Below, piece by piece: positions 50,913 through 61,295 of a stretch of 64,000 nucleotides of DNA (position 1 is its first letter; each line of letters begins with the position of its first letter). The notes under the pieces are model-generated. The model had not been told where the DNA came from. It searched no databases and saw only the letters and a program-made list of their open reading frames with translations. The translations under genes were made by a program, and so were the position numbers. The stretch lies in NCBI GenBank assembly GCA_944322285.1, contig CALUOR010000004.1, forward strand, positions 61,689 through 125,688, in the 5' to 3' direction. This stretch comes from an uncultured Bacteroides sp. (GTDB lineage Bacteria; Bacteroidota; Bacteroidia; Bacteroidales; Bacteroidaceae).

Positions 50913-53843
50913 TTAATATCCGAAGATGTCTTCCGTAGTCAGTTCCGTCACAGGACCAATCTTCTTCAAAGCTTCCATGTCGAGGTCTTTCTTGTTACCC
51001 AAGATACCATAATAATAAGTACGGCCTTTCACCCATTTTTGCTGGAAGTCAATCACGTCGTTCAGCGTCATGTGCTGGATGTCGTTGTACAAGCGGATGC
51101 GGCTGTCCTCCGTCTCACCCATATCCTGTGCATTGATGTAATTCCATAATACACCCGATTTTATGACGCGGTCGGTACGCAGGCGGGCTATCATACCTTC
51201 CTTGGCCAGCTTGAAAGCAGCTTCAGATTGTGGCATGTTGTTGATGATGTCGTTGAACGTATTGATGGCGTCATTCATCTTGTCGCTCTGCGTAGCTATT
51301 TGCGAGAGGAAATAATAATCTTCGTCCTTGTAGTTCGGGCTGTTATATCCTGCCCATGCCGAATAAGCCAGTCCGCGGCTTTCACGCATTTCCTGGAATA
51401 CGATGGAGTTCATTCCTCCGCCAAAGTACTCGTTGTAAAGTTGTCGCGAAGGTTCAAGCGCCGTTTCGTACTTCTCGCCCCGATTAGAGTATTGTGACAG
51501 GTAGATGTTCTTGGCATCATAAGGAGCCAGGAATACGCGCGTCTCTTTCGAGGGCTGCATCTCGATGTTTCCTTCCGTCGGTACGTCTTTCAGCGTGGCG
51601 GGAGTCTTGTGCTCCTTGTCCAATACAGCCAGCAGTTCATTGCCGGTGCTGGGACCGTAGTACAAGATGCGGTGCTTGTAGCTGTTCAGCCCGTGGATGC
51701 GGTCTACCAATTCCTGCGGATTCTTACTTTTCAGTTCGGCTTCGCTCAGCAAAGTATTGGCGGGGTTCTTCGGGCCATAATATACGTAGTTCATCAGCCG
51801 CGAGAAGTTCTGCATCTGGTTCAGCTTGGCGTCCGCACGTTTCTTCAGCTGGTCGGCAACTAAGTTGCTATAAGCCTCCTTGTTCACTTGCGCGTCGGCC
51901 AACAGTTTTTCAAAGAGAGCCATGGCTTGAGGCATATACTCGTTGAGGCCGCTCAGTGTGACATACGTGCGGCGGTTTCCCGGCGATACGTAGAAACTGC
52001 ATGCCATGCGGTAGAATTCGCTCTTCACCTGTTCGGGGGTCATGTCGCTGGTGCCCAGGTATTCCAGGTATTGGGCGGCAAGTCCGAGCGCTTTGTCTTG
52101 GTTGTTGCCCATGTCGAAGAGATAAACCAGTTCGAAGAGGTCATTGTCAGTGTTCTGCTTGTAGAGTACAGGTACGCCTTTACTTGTGGTGAGTTGGGAA
52201 AGGTCTTTGTTGTAATCAAGGAAGACCGGCTCAATAGGTGTTGCAGCCGCCGCTCTGGCTTGCAAGTTTTTCAGGAATATGCTGGCCGTGTCGCGGTTCA
52301 TGGCGATGGGCGTAATCTGCGGCTTGTCTATTTTCTTTTCGTTGGGGTCTTTGCCCTGGCGTTTGTAGATGACGGCATAGTTGTCGTCCTTCAAGTATTG
52401 GTTGGCAAAGGCCACGATGTCCTCTTTGGTCAGTTGGGACATACGGTCGAGCGCGGTCACTTCATCGGTCCAGTTGCTGCCGTTGACGAACGATTGCACA
52501 AACCAGTCGGCGCGTCCGGCGTTGCTGCCTGTCTGATAAAGCTGATAAAGCTTGAAGTTGTTGATGTTGGCTTCCATCATCTTCTCGTCGAAGTCACCGT
52601 CACGCAGTTTCTTCACTTCTGCCAGCAACAGGTCTTTCACTTCGTCCAACGTCTGTCCGGCTTTCGGGCGTGCTTGCATCATTAATACACCATAGTCGCT
52701 CAGAGCATCGGGGTAGCAGAAGGCACTCAATACCTTTTGCTGCTGCATCAGGTCGAGGTCAAAGAGCCCGGCTTGTCCGTTATACAGAATCTGCGATACG
52801 ATTTGCAGGGTTTCCATCTCCTTGCTGGCTGCACCGGGGAAACGCCAGGCTAGGGTGATGTTTTCGGCTTCCAGTCCGTAAACGTCGCGCACGATGGGGG
52901 TGGTGATATCCGTCTCCTTCGGCAAATCCAGTTTGGGCAGGTTGGGATTGGGCTGCATGTCGCCGAAGTATTTGTCAATGGTGGCTATCATCTGGTCAGG
53001 GTCAAAGTCACCGCTGAGGCAGATGGCCATGTTGTTGGGCACATACCACGTCTTGAAGTAGTTCTTGATGTTGGTGATGGAGGGGTTTTTCAGGTGCTCC
53101 TGCGTGCCCAACACGGTCTGCGTACCATAGGGATGGTGGGGGAAGAGGGCAGCCAGTATGGCCTCTCCCACCTTGCGGGAGTCGCGTGTCAGCGACATAT
53201 TCTTCTCTTCGTACACCGTCTCCAGTTCGGTGTGGAAGCCGCGGATCACGCAGTTCTTAAAGCGTTCGGCCTGTATCTTTGCCCAGTTTTCCACTTCGTT
53301 GCTGGGGATGTCTTCCGTATAGCAAGTTACGTCGTAGCTGGTGTAGGCGTTAGTGCCGTTGGCGCCGATGGCGGCCATCAGTTTGTCATATTCGTTAGGT
53401 ATGGCATACTTTGACGCTTCATAAGAAAGACTGTCGATAACATGGTAGATGGCCTTGCGCTCGGCTTCATCCGCCGTCTTGCGGTACACTTCGAATTGTT
53501 GTTCTATTTGGTCGAGCAAAGGTTTCTCGGCTTCATAATTCTGAGTACCGAAGTGAGTGGTGCCTTTGAACATCAGGTGTTCGAAGTAATGTGCCAGTCC
53601 GGTAGTTTCAGCTGGGTCGTTCTTGCCGCCCACGCGTACGGCGATGTATGTCTGGATGCGCGGTTCGTCCTTGTTGACGGTCATGTACACTTTCAGCCCG
53701 TTGTCCAGTGTGTAGATGCGCGCCTGTAGCGGGTCGTTAGGAACTGTCTCGTAGTCATACTGCGGTGCTTGCGTACAGCTACTCAGGCTCAATGCTGCCA
53801 ATGTCAGCAGCGATAAGCCGATTTTTTTGAGTAATACGTTCAT
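50913..53843 (-). CDS. M16-family (pitrilysin-like) zinc peptidase lipoprotein
   Basis: A 976-residue lipoprotein; the start at 53843 (MNVLLKKIGLSLLTLAALSLSSC) yields a lipobox LSSC at Cys23, whereas the ATG at 53894 would precede it with 17 odd residues and lies on a promoter-like TATATTTG (53880-53873). The N-terminal M16 domain has the inverted zinc motif HYFEH (85-89) with a downstream glutamate in ELETVYEEKNMS. Three further M16 repeats follow (about 220-400, 520-690, 730-930); the second half has no HxxEH, as usual for fused two-half enzymes. These peptidases degrade short peptides in the periplasm. It is divergent from prfB with an 82-bp shared promoter region. Confidence 0.92.
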   Translation of the reverse strand: MNVLLKKIGLSLLTLAALSLSSCTQAPQYDYETVPNDPLQARIYTLDNGLKVYMTVNKDEPRIQTYIAVRVGGKNDPAETTGLAHYFEHLMFKGTTHFGTQNYEAEKPLLDQIEQQFEVYRKTADEAERKAIYHVIDSLSYEASKYAIPNEYDKLMAAIGANGTNAYTSYDVTCYTEDIPSNEVENWAKIQAERFKNCVIRGFHTELETVYEEKNMSLTRDSRKVGEAILAALFPHHPYGTQTVLGTQEHLKNPSITNIKNYFKTWYVPNNMAICLSGDFDPDQMIATIDKYFGDMQPNPNLPKLDLPKETDITTPIVRDVYGLEAENITLAWRFPGAASKEMETLQIVSQILYNGQAGLFDLDLMQQQKVLSAFCYPDALSDYGVLMMQARPKAGQTLDEVKDLLLAEVKKLRDGDFDEKMMEANINNFKLYQLYQTGSNAGRADWFVQSFVNGSNWTDEVTALDRMSQLTKEDIVAFANQYLKDDNYAVIYKRQGKDPNEKKIDKPQITPIAMNRDTASIFLKNLQARAAAATPIEPVFLDYNKDLSQLTTSKGVPVLYKQNTDNDLFELVYLFDMGNNQDKALGLAAQYLEYLGTSDMTPEQVKSEFYRMACSFYVSPGNRRTYVTLSGLNEYMPQAMALFEKLLADAQVNKEAYSNLVADQLKKRADAKLNQMQNFSRLMNYVYYGPKNPANTLLSEAELKSKNPQELVDRIHGLNSYKHRILYYGPSTGNELLAVLDKEHKTPATLKDVPTEGNIEMQPSKETRVFLAPYDAKNIYLSQYSNRGEKYETALEPSRQLYNEYFGGGMNSIVFQEMRESRGLAYSAWAGYNSPNYKDEDYYFLSQIATQSDKMNDAINTFNDIINNMPQSEAAFKLAKEGMIARLRTDRVIKSGVLWNYINAQDMGETEDSRIRLYNDIQHMTLNDVIDFQQKWVKGRTYYYGILGNKKDLDMEALKKIGPVTELTTEDIFGY

Positions 53844-53925
53844 AAATAGACTTATTAGTGTTGTTTTGCCTGCAAATATATCTGTTTTTTTCATACCTTT
53901 GCACCCTGAACGAAAATAATTTGTT

Positions 53926-55044
53926 ATGATTACTGCTGAACAACTGAAAGATATTAAAGATCGTACCGAGGCGTTGCATCGCTATCTGGACATAGACGGG
54001 AAGAAAATTCAAGTGGAGGAAGAGCAGCTCCGCACTCAGGCGCCTGGCTTTTGGGATGACCAGAAAGCGGCCGAAGCGCAGATGAAGAAAGTAAAGAGCC
54101 TGCAACAATGGATTGCCGGTTACAATGAAGTCAAGACCTTGTCCGACGAACTGCAGTTGGCGTTCGATTTCCACAAGGATGAGTTGGTGACCGAGGAAGA
54201 AGTGGATGAGGCCTACAAGAAGGCTTCGGAGGCCGTTGAAGCGCTGGAACTGAAAAACATGCTTCGCGACGAAGCCGACCAAATGGATTGCGTGCTGAAG
54301 ATAAACTCCGGCGCGGGCGGCACCGAGAGTCAGGATTGGGCCAGCATGCTGATGCGCATGTACCTGCGCTACGCCGAAACCCACGGCTACAAGGCCGTCA
54401 TTGCCAACTTGCAGGAAGGCGATGAGGCGGGCATCAAGACCTGCACGATTGAGATTAGCGGAGACTATGCTTACGGCTATCTGAAAGGCGAGAACGGCGT
54501 ACATCGTCTGGTGCGCGTGTCGCCCTACAACGCCCAGGGCAAGCGCATGACTTCTTTCGCGTCCGTATTTGTCACGCCTTTGGTGGACGACACTATTGAG
54601 GTGAACATCGAGCCGGCACGCATCTCGTGGGATACCTTCCGAAGCGGCGGCGCGGGTGGCCAGAACGTAAACAAAGTAGAGTCCGGCGTTCGTCTGCGTT
54701 ATCAATACAAAGACCCCTATACGGGCGAGGAAGAGGAAATCCTCATCGAGAATACCGAGACGCGCGACCAGCCTAAGAACCGCGAGAATGCTCTCCGCCT
54801 CCTCCGCTCCATGCTCTATGATAAAGAAATGAAGCACCGCATGGCGGAACAGGCCAAAATTGAGGCCGGCAAGAAGAAGATTGAGTGGGGCTCGCAAATC
54901 CGCAGCTATGTCTTCGACGACCGTCGGGTGAAAGACCATCGTACCAATTATCAGACCAGCGACGTGAACGGAGTGATGGACGGCAAGATAGACGGCTTTG
55001 TGAAGGCTTACCTAATGGAATTTGCCGGACAAGGCGAAGCATAA
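53926..55044 (+). CDS. prfB: Peptide chain release factor 2
   Basis: A 372-residue class I release factor. Visible: the N-terminal helical domain, SGAGGTESQDWASMLMRMY (about 128-146), the stop-codon recognition loop SPYNAQGKRMTSF (Ser199-Pro200-Tyr201, where E. coli RF2 has SPF), and the GGQ motif (244-246) that triggers peptide release. Unlike E. coli prfB the gene is one uninterrupted frame: the RYLDIDGKK region, equivalent to the E. coli frameshift site, reads ctg gac and has no TGA, so there is no programmed frameshift autoregulation. A -7 element TACCTTTG lies at 53894-53901, 24 bp before the start. Confidence 0.97.
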   Translation: MITAEQLKDIKDRTEALHRYLDIDGKKIQVEEEQLRTQAPGFWDDQKAAEAQMKKVKSLQQWIAGYNEVKTLSDELQLAFDFHKDELVTEEEVDEAYKKASEAVEALELKNMLRDEADQMDCVLKINSGAGGTESQDWASMLMRMYLRYAETHGYKAVIANLQEGDEAGIKTCTIEISGDYAYGYLKGENGVHRLVRVSPYNAQGKRMTSFASVFVTPLVDDTIEVNIEPARISWDTFRSGGAGGQNVNKVESGVRLRYQYKDPYTGEEEEILIENTETRDQPKNRENALRLLRSMLYDKEMKHRMAEQAKIEAGKKKIEWGSQIRSYVFDDRRVKDHRTNYQTSDVNGVMDGKIDGFVKAYLMEFAGQGEA

Positions 55045-55133
55045 AGACACTCAATGTTTGGCGGAGTAAGCTTCAATGCAGCGCGGAGTGAATGAGGCGA
55101 AATCTCTTTTCCGTATATTTAATTCGTTAAACC

Positions 55134-56621
55134 ATGAAATTGAATCATTATTTACTGCTTTCGGGAGCGTGTTTGTTCTCTTGGATGCTTGCTTCTTGTC
55201 AGGAAGCCGCAGCTCCAGCTCCTGTATGGCCGATGCCCACGCCGGAGCAAGTGGAGTGGCATAAGCTGGAAACATATGCCTTTGTGCATTTCGGACTGAA
55301 TACGTTCAATGATTTGGAGTGGGGATATGGGGATACACCGGCTTCAACGTTCAATCCCACCGACCTCGATTGTGAGCAATGGGTGCGTACTTTTAAGGAA
55401 GCCGGACTGAAAGGTGTTATCTTGACCGCCAAACATCATGACGGCTTTTGCCTTTGGCCGACCGCTACAACGGAATATTCCGTCAAGAATTCTCCTTGGA
55501 AAGACGGGAAAGGCGATTTGGTGCGCGATTTGTCCGATGCATGCCGTAAATATGGTTTGAAGTTTGGCCTTTATCTTTCACCATGGGACCGTAATAGTGC
55601 CAACTATGGTGAGCCGGGCTATGTGGACAAGTTTCATGCGCAGATGGAAGAGTTGATTAGCAATTACGGCCCTTTGTTCGAATATTGGTTTGACGGTGCC
55701 AATGGTGGGGACGGTTATTATGGAGGCGCGTGTGAAAAACGCTCCATTGACGCGAAGACTTATTATAAATATGAAGAAGCGCGTGAGAAAATAAAAGCTA
55801 AACATCCGCGGGCGATGATTTTTGGTGGCACAGTGCCCGATATCCGTTGGATAGGAAACGAAGAAGGGTGGGCCGGTGCTACGCAATGGAGTATCTTTGA
55901 CACGGAATTGGCCATGGGAAATTACCGCAATAGCGCTTATGGAGATGAAAATGAGAAAAAGTGGCTTGGCGGTGAGTGTGACGTATCAATCCGTCCGGGC
56001 TGGTTTTACCACGAGCGGGAGGACCATTTGCTGAAATCACTTCCGCATTTGGTTGACTTGTATTATCGGAGCGTAGGGCATAATGCGAATTTCTTGTTGA
56101 ATTTCCCTGTGGCCTTGAATGGGAAAATTGCGCCGAGTGATTCAGCCCGGGCCGTTGAATGGTATCAGACCATCCGGAATGACCTCAAGACAAACCTGCT
56201 GAAAGATGCTTCCGTGGAGGCGGATAACACGAGGGGATGTAACTTTGCGGCCGACAAGGTGACGGACGATGATTGGGATACCTATTGGGCGACCGATGAG
56301 GGTGTGACGAAAGCCACGCTGACGTTTACGCTGGCGGAAGCTTCGGATATCAACCGACTGATGATTCAGGAATATATCCCGTTGGGACAGCGTGTGCGCT
56401 TATTCAATATCGAATATCAGGAAGGCGGAGAATGGAAGCCAGTTCAGCCGGTAGATTCAACAACGACCGTGGGCTATAAGCGCATCGTTCGTTTCCGGAC
56501 GGTGCATGTGAAAAAACTTCGTGTAAACTTTCTCGATGCACGAGGCCCGTTGTGCATCAACAATGTGGAAGCCTTTCATGCTCCGGCTTTGCTGACCGAG
56601 TATTCCGTTATAACAGAGTGA
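55134..56621 (+). CDS. GH29 alpha-L-fucosidase lipoprotein
   Basis: A 495-residue lipoprotein (lipobox MLASC, Cys near 22). The catalytic barrel spans about 40-345: [37 protein letters not shown] with the family HHDGF motif, [11 protein letters not shown], and the nucleophile Asp near 187 in [12 protein letters not shown]-terminal discoidin-like (F5/8 type) carbohydrate-binding domain spans about 360-485 ([27 protein letters not shown]). The combination fits GH29 subfamily B enzymes, which prefer alpha-1,3/1,4-linked fucose of Lewis-type or plant glycans. It precedes lysO by 14 bp. Confidence 0.92.
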   Translation: MKLNHYLLLSGACLFSWMLASCQEAAAPAPVWPMPTPEQVEWHKLETYAFVHFGLNTFNDLEWGYGDTPASTFNPTDLDCEQWVRTFKEAGLKGVILTAKHHDGFCLWPTATTEYSVKNSPWKDGKGDLVRDLSDACRKYGLKFGLYLSPWDRNSANYGEPGYVDKFHAQMEELISNYGPLFEYWFDGANGGDGYYGGACEKRSIDAKTYYKYEEAREKIKAKHPRAMIFGGTVPDIRWIGNEEGWAGATQWSIFDTELAMGNYRNSAYGDENEKKWLGGECDVSIRPGWFYHEREDHLLKSLPHLVDLYYRSVGHNANFLLNFPVALNGKIAPSDSARAVEWYQTIRNDLKTNLLKDASVEADNTRGCNFAADKVTDDDWDTYWATDEGVTKATLTFTLAEASDINRLMIQEYIPLGQRVRLFNIEYQEGGEWKPVQPVDSTTTVGYKRIVRFRTVHVKKLRVNFLDARGPLCINNVEAFHAPALLTEYSVITE

Positions 56622-56635
56622 TATTAAGACTGTAA

Positions 56636-57547
56636 ATGTTTACTGTTATTATATGGATGCTGGCCGGCATACTCGCGGGAGTTTTGTCGCGTGGTAGGCA
56701 ATTGAGGGGGATAGGACAAATCATCAGTGCGCTTATTTGGCTGTTGCTGTTTCTGTTGGGGATGGAGGTGGGAAACAACGCAACATTGATGCGAAGTCTG
56801 CCCACTTTAGGAATGGAGGCTTGCATATTAGCTTTAGGCACTACGCTGGGAAGCATTGTGGCGGCTTGGCTCTTGTGGAGAGCACTCTCGGAGAAGGGAA
56901 ACGGGCATTCGACTTCCACAACGGATGGAAATGTCTTGCGTGCTTTACGGGGAAGTGGCATTATTGTGGGCTTTTTCATCGCAGGTGTCTGCATAGGGGT
57001 GTTCGGAAGGGTGCCGCAGGTGTTGCTCACGAGCGAGGTCAGTTTCTACGCCCTCTGTGCTTTGATGGGGTGCGTAGGCTTAAGCATTGGTCATAGTCCG
57101 GAGACGCTCCGCAGCTTCCGCACGCTAAATCCGCGCCTGGCCTTGTTGCCTGTGTGTACAATTATCGGGACGTGGGCGGGTTCGGCTTTCTTTAGTCTTT
57201 TGCTGGAGCACCGTAGCCTGACGGATTGCCTGGCTATCGGTTCGGGCTTCGGGTATTATTCCTTGTCAAGTATCTTTATTACGGAATATAAAGGGGCTGA
57301 GATGGGTACTGTCGCCTTGCTTGCCAACATCGTGCGCGAGCTTATCACGTTGCTTGCTGCTCCACTCTTGGTACGATGGTTCGGACGATTGGCTCCCATT
57401 GCGGCAGGAGGGGCAACGACCGCAGATACTACTTTGCCGATTATTACGCAGACTTCCGGGCAAGACTTGGCCGTTGTTTCCATCTTTCACGGCTTTGTAG
57501 TGGATTTCAGTGTGCCATTCTTGGTGACCTTATGGTGTTCAATATAA
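56636..57547 (+). CDS. lysO: Lysine exporter LysO family membrane protein
   Basis: A 303-residue integral inner-membrane protein with about eight hydrophobic helices. It matches the LysO (YbjE, DUF340) family, which exports L-lysine. Family landmarks are the N-terminal GILAGVLSRG, the acidic FGYYSLSSIFITEYKGAEMGTVALLANIVRELITLLAAPLLVRWFG segment (about 210-255) and the C-terminal GGATTADTTLPIITQTSGQDLAVVSIFHGFVVDFSVPFLV. It is 14 bp downstream of the fucosidase and 11 bp upstream of a lipoprotein gene, so the three are probably cotranscribed although no functional link is obvious. Confidence 0.85.
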   Translation: MFTVIIWMLAGILAGVLSRGRQLRGIGQIISALIWLLLFLLGMEVGNNATLMRSLPTLGMEACILALGTTLGSIVAAWLLWRALSEKGNGHSTSTTDGNVLRALRGSGIIVGFFIAGVCIGVFGRVPQVLLTSEVSFYALCALMGCVGLSIGHSPETLRSFRTLNPRLALLPVCTIIGTWAGSAFFSLLLEHRSLTDCLAIGSGFGYYSLSSIFITEYKGAEMGTVALLANIVRELITLLAAPLLVRWFGRLAPIAAGGATTADTTLPIITQTSGQDLAVVSIFHGFVVDFSVPFLVTLWCSI

Positions 57548-57558
57548 TCTATATAAAT

Positions 57559-58809
57559 ATGAGACATAGAAAATGTTTGTATTTTGCCGCCCTGCTGACT
57601 CTGGCTTTAGCGGCTTGCCAACCCTCCGCACAAAAGGCGGAGCATGACGGTTTGTTACACATCGACGTGGAAGCCGCCATGGAGAATTTAAGTGAACTGA
57701 AAGTGTCCGACTTGGGAAGCCAAGTGCATTATGTGCCGTTGGAAACGAATGATTCCTGCCTGATAGGCAACCGGCCTAATCTCATGGTATTGGATAAATA
57801 CATTTTGGCCCAATCGAACCGACGTGTATTGTGCTTTGACAAGGAGACCGGGAGTTTTCTGGGTACTATTGGACATGTGGGAGAAGACCCGAAAGGTTAT
57901 TCACAAAGCATCGGCCTTCCTGCCTATAACGAACGCAACCGGATGCTTTACTTTGTCCGTCAGCCCAATCAGCTACAGAAGTACGATTTGCAAGGCAATT
58001 ACCAAGGGAAGGCAATCGTGCCTACACCTCCCGCCATGCCGACCGACTACGCGTTTATCGACACACTGGTTATCGGGTATTACAATAATCTGGCTCAGTC
58101 AAATGTCCACGCCCGTGCTTTGGCCTTCTTTACAGAGACAGGAACATTGGCCGATACGGTAAATAGCCAACTGCCATCCCTTCCCTCAAAGGGGGTAGCG
58201 GACATCGCCTCAATCTCTGCTATGCCTGCCGGACTTGCTGGTATCCTTTTTACACGTTTCAACGATGGAACGGCATCCCTTTCTATTGCCGGCATCAATT
58301 TCTTGTGGAAGGCGGAAGACGACGGAGTGCGGTTCAAAGAGATATTCTGTGATACCATATATAATATAGCGAGCGCGGGAGCCATCGCTCCATGGGCTGT
58401 ATTCGATACCGGCAAATGGCATTTCCCCGCCGAAGCCCGCCAAGAGACATCCGATTCTCGTGAGAAAGTGCTTCCCCTCTGTGTCATGGAGAATGACGAA
58501 ACCCTTTTCTTCCAATGCGCACGCGGACTCTATGAAAAAGACATTGAAGTGCTGAACGGTGTGTATAATAAACAGACGGGGACGACCCGCATGGGGCAAG
58601 AGGCAGCATGGTTCAAAGATGACATCAACCACTTCATGCCTTTCTATCCCAGCACCTGCGGCACGCAAGGTGAATATGCTCAGATTGTAGAGGTGGGAGA
58701 TATCCAAGAGTGGATAGAAAAGCACCCCGAAGCCAAAGACAACCCCGCCATCGCCCCCTTGCTCGACTTGGGCGAAGAGGACAATCCGGTAGTGGTACTC
58801 GTAAAATGA
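57559..58809 (+). CDS. Six-bladed beta-propeller lipoprotein (BF3164/DUF5128-like)
   Basis: A 416-residue lipoprotein. The start at 57559 (MRHRKCLYFAALLTLALAAC) gives a lipobox LAAC at Cys20; the longer frame from 57376 overlaps lysO and is rejected. The mature protein opens with LKVSDLGSQVHYVPLETNDSCLIG, typical of the Bacteroides six-bladed-propeller lipoproteins, and continues with NHL-like blade repeats (RVLCFDKETGSFLGTIGHVGEDPKGY). Function of the family is not established; members often sit near transport genes. The gene ends at a long inverted repeat shared with the convergent pyrophosphatase gene. Confidence 0.8.
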   Translation: MRHRKCLYFAALLTLALAACQPSAQKAEHDGLLHIDVEAAMENLSELKVSDLGSQVHYVPLETNDSCLIGNRPNLMVLDKYILAQSNRRVLCFDKETGSFLGTIGHVGEDPKGYSQSIGLPAYNERNRMLYFVRQPNQLQKYDLQGNYQGKAIVPTPPAMPTDYAFIDTLVIGYYNNLAQSNVHARALAFFTETGTLADTVNSQLPSLPSKGVADIASISAMPAGLAGILFTRFNDGTASLSIAGINFLWKAEDDGVRFKEIFCDTIYNIASAGAIAPWAVFDTGKWHFPAEARQETSDSREKVLPLCVMENDETLFFQCARGLYEKDIEVLNGVYNKQTGTTRMGQEAAWFKDDINHFMPFYPSTCGTQGEYAQIVEVGDIQEWIEKHPEAKDNPAIAPLLDLGEEDNPVVVLVK

Positions 58810-58893
58810 TGAATGAAGAATGATGAATGAAGAATTTACCATGCGGCATAACTGCGCAGCCTAATTCTTCATTCATCATTCTAAATTCTTCAT
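58806..58893. repeat. Long inverted-repeat element with conserved core but different arms
   Basis: The left arm is two copies of gatgaatgaagaat (58807-58835), the right arm the inverse attcttcattcatcatt and attcttcatt (58863-58893). The core, 58836-58862, read on the minus strand, is ggctgcgcag..atgccgcatgg, matching the cores of the elements at 8021 and 23927 whose arms are unrelated in sequence. It joins two convergent genes and may serve as a terminator. Confidence 0.75.
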
Positions 58894-61098
58894 TTAAAAG
58901 AGGCTCCACGTCACGGTCAGTCCCGCCATGACGATAGCTACCATCGACATCAATTTGATTAAGATGTTGAGGCTGGGACCGGAAGTGTCCTTGAAGGGGT
59001 CGCCCACGGTATCACCCACTACGGTCGCCTTATGTACTTCGCTGCCTTTGCCTCCGAAGTTGCCTTCCTCCACGTACTTCTTGGCGTTATCCCACGCACC
59101 GCCTGCGTTTGCCATGAAGATGGCCAAGACGAAACCGCTGCTCAGTCCGCCAATCAGCAAGCCCAGTACACCCGACACGCCGAAAATGATGCCCGTCAAT
59201 ACCGGAGCAATGATGGCCAACAAGGACGGCACCACCATCTCGCGCTGCGCGCCTTTGGTAGAGATGGCCACGCAACGCTCGTAGTCCGGTTCCGCCTCGC
59301 CCGTCAGGATGCCTTTGATTTCGCGGAACTGCCGACGCACCTCGTCCACCATGTGGGCCGCGGCACGTCCTACGGCGTTCATGGTCAAGCCGCAGAACAG
59401 GAAGGCCATCATCGAGCCGATGAATACGCCCGCCAGAACTTTGGGATTCATCAGGTTGACCCCATAATGGTACATGAAGTCGAAGAACGAAGCGTCCTGC
59501 ACGTTCACCGTGGCTCCTCCGCCGACGTTGAGCACCGTCTCGCCGATGCGCGTCAGGCCGATGCGGATTTCTTCGATATAGGATGCCAGCAAGGCAAGTC
59601 CCGTCAAGGCAGCCGAACCGATGGCAAATCCCTTGCCCGTGGCGGCAGTGGTGTTGCCCAACGAGTCGAGCGCGTCCGTGCGGCGGCGCACTTCTTCACC
59701 CAAACCGGACATTTCGGCGTTGCCGCCCGCATTGTCGGCAATCGGGCCGTAAGCGTCCGTGGCAAGCGTGATGCCCAAGGTAGAAAGCATACCCACGGCG
59801 GCGATACCGATGCCGTAGAGTCCCATCGCCACATTGTTGAAGTCGAAGCCCGAGGCGAACAGGTAGGAAGCAATGACGCCTATCACGACGGCAATCACCG
59901 GAATGGCTGTAGAGAGCATACCCAAGCCGATGCCGGAGATAATCACCGTAGCGGGGCCTGTCTTGCCGCTTTCGCTCAGCTTGCGGGTCGGTTTGTAGGA
60001 CTGGGACGTATAATACTCCGTAGAACGGCCGATGATGACACCCACTACCAAGCCTACTACCACGGCCAGCGAGATGCCCACCCAGTTGTCCATACCCAAC
60101 AGCCAGAGGATGAAGAACGTAGCCACTACAATAAGGATAGAGCTGAGGTTGGTGCCGAAGCCCAAGGCGCCCAGCAGGTTCTTCATCGAAGTATTCTCCT
60201 TGGTACGCACGGCAAAGATGCCGATAATGGAGAGCAGGATGCCCACGGCGGCAATCAGCATCGGGGCGATAACCGCCTTATACTGCATCGTCACGTCGCC
60301 GCTGTGCAGGAAGGCCGCCGCGCCCAAAGCTGCCGTGGAAAGGATGGAGCCGCAATAGCTCTCATAGAGGTCGGCACCCATACCGGCCACGTCGCCCACA
60401 TTGTCGCCCACGTTGTCGGCAATGGTGGCAGGGTTGCGCGGGTCGTCCTCCGGGATGCCTGCCTCTACCTTACCCACCAGGTCGGCGCCCACGTCGGCGG
60501 CTTTGGTATAGATACCGCCGCCCACACGGGCAAACAAGGCTTGCGTCGAGGCGCCCATACCGAAGGTCAGCATCGTGGTGGTAATGATACAAAGTTTATT
60601 GGTGGGAGTCATCAAGTCTTCGGGAATGACAGCGTTCAGCAGAAGATACCAGAAAGAAATATCCAGCAGACCCAAACCTACGACCACCAGCCCCATCACC
60701 GCACCGCTGCGGAAGGCGATGCGAAGTCCCGCATTCAACGAATTACGGGCGGCATTGGCGGTACGCGCCGAAGCATACGTGGCAGTCTTCATGCCCAAGA
60801 AGCCCGACAGGCCGGAGAAGAAACCGCCCGTGAGGAAGGCGATGGGCACCCAATGGTTCTGCACGTTGAAGCCGTAGGCCATAATCGAGAAGAAGATGAC
60901 CAGCCCCAGAAAAACCAGACCTACGATTTTATACTGCTGTTTCAGGTAAGACATAGCCCCCTTGCGCACGGCGGCGGCTATCTTCTGCATTTGAGGTGTA
61001 CCTTCGCTCTCCTTCATCATCTGCCGGTGGAAATGCCAGGCAAAGGCGAGAGCCAATACGGATGCGGCCGGTACGAGCCAGAAAAGCACTTGCTCCAT
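58894..61098 (-). CDS. hppA: Membrane-bound cation-pumping pyrophosphatase, K+-dependent type
   Basis: A 734-residue protein with about 16 membrane helices that couples pyrophosphate hydrolysis to ion export. Catalytic signature: [49 protein letters not shown] in character near 200-247, with the paired Asp-rich DNVGDNVGD. Near residue 483 the motif [10 protein letters not shown] has alanine where K+-independent enzymes have lysine, which points to the K+-dependent subfamily. Whether it pumps Na+, H+ or both cannot be read safely; Bacteroides vulgatus has a dual Na+/H+ pump of this group. Single gene, convergent with the propeller lipoprotein. Confidence 0.95.
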   Translation of the reverse strand: MEQVLFWLVPAASVLALAFAWHFHRQMMKESEGTPQMQKIAAAVRKGAMSYLKQQYKIVGLVFLGLVIFFSIMAYGFNVQNHWVPIAFLTGGFFSGLSGFLGMKTATYASARTANAARNSLNAGLRIAFRSGAVMGLVVVGLGLLDISFWYLLLNAVIPEDLMTPTNKLCIITTTMLTFGMGASTQALFARVGGGIYTKAADVGADLVGKVEAGIPEDDPRNPATIADNVGDNVGDVAGMGADLYESYCGSILSTAALGAAAFLHSGDVTMQYKAVIAPMLIAAVGILLSIIGIFAVRTKENTSMKNLLGALGFGTNLSSILIVVATFFILWLLGMDNWVGISLAVVVGLVVGVIIGRSTEYYTSQSYKPTRKLSESGKTGPATVIISGIGLGMLSTAIPVIAVVIGVIASYLFASGFDFNNVAMGLYGIGIAAVGMLSTLGITLATDAYGPIADNAGGNAEMSGLGEEVRRRTDALDSLGNTTAATGKGFAIGSAALTGLALLASYIEEIRIGLTRIGETVLNVGGGATVNVQDASFFDFMYHYGVNLMNPKVLAGVFIGSMMAFLFCGLTMNAVGRAAAHMVDEVRRQFREIKGILTGEAEPDYERCVAISTKGAQREMVVPSLLAIIAPVLTGIIFGVSGVLGLLIGGLSSGFVLAIFMANAGGAWDNAKKYVEEGNFGGKGSEVHKATVVGDTVGDPFKDTSGPSLNILIKLMSMVAIVMAGLTVTWSLF

Positions 61099-61295
61099 GG
61101 TAAATCACTACATTTTAAAAGGTTAATAATTTGCGGTGGCTAAGATAGTGATTTGTCCCGAAACGCCGTGTTATCAAGATTTAAAAAACTTGTCCTCTTG
61201 CTCCTTGTCATGCAAAAATATGTCCCCGTATAGGCTCGTGTTGAAAGATTTATACTATCTTTGCGCCTGTAGAACTAACATAGGAGGAACCGATT

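Noticed and set aside
53926-54010. RF2 programmed +1 frameshift site
   Set aside because: The frame is continuous and the corresponding codons contain no TGA.
53779-54939. 386-codon frame on the minus strand opposite prfB
   Set aside because: Antisense shadow of prfB; the plus strand has the GGQ motif and complete RF2.
57376-57558. Upstream extension of the propeller lipoprotein
   Set aside because: It overlaps the lysO coding sequence and would bury the lipobox; the ATG at 57559 directly precedes a clean lipoprotein signal.
59032-61143. Long open frame of 703 codons on the plus strand opposite hppA
   Set aside because: It is the antisense shadow of a GC-rich membrane-protein gene; His/Arg/Gly-rich with no motif, while the minus strand has clear pyrophosphatase signatures.
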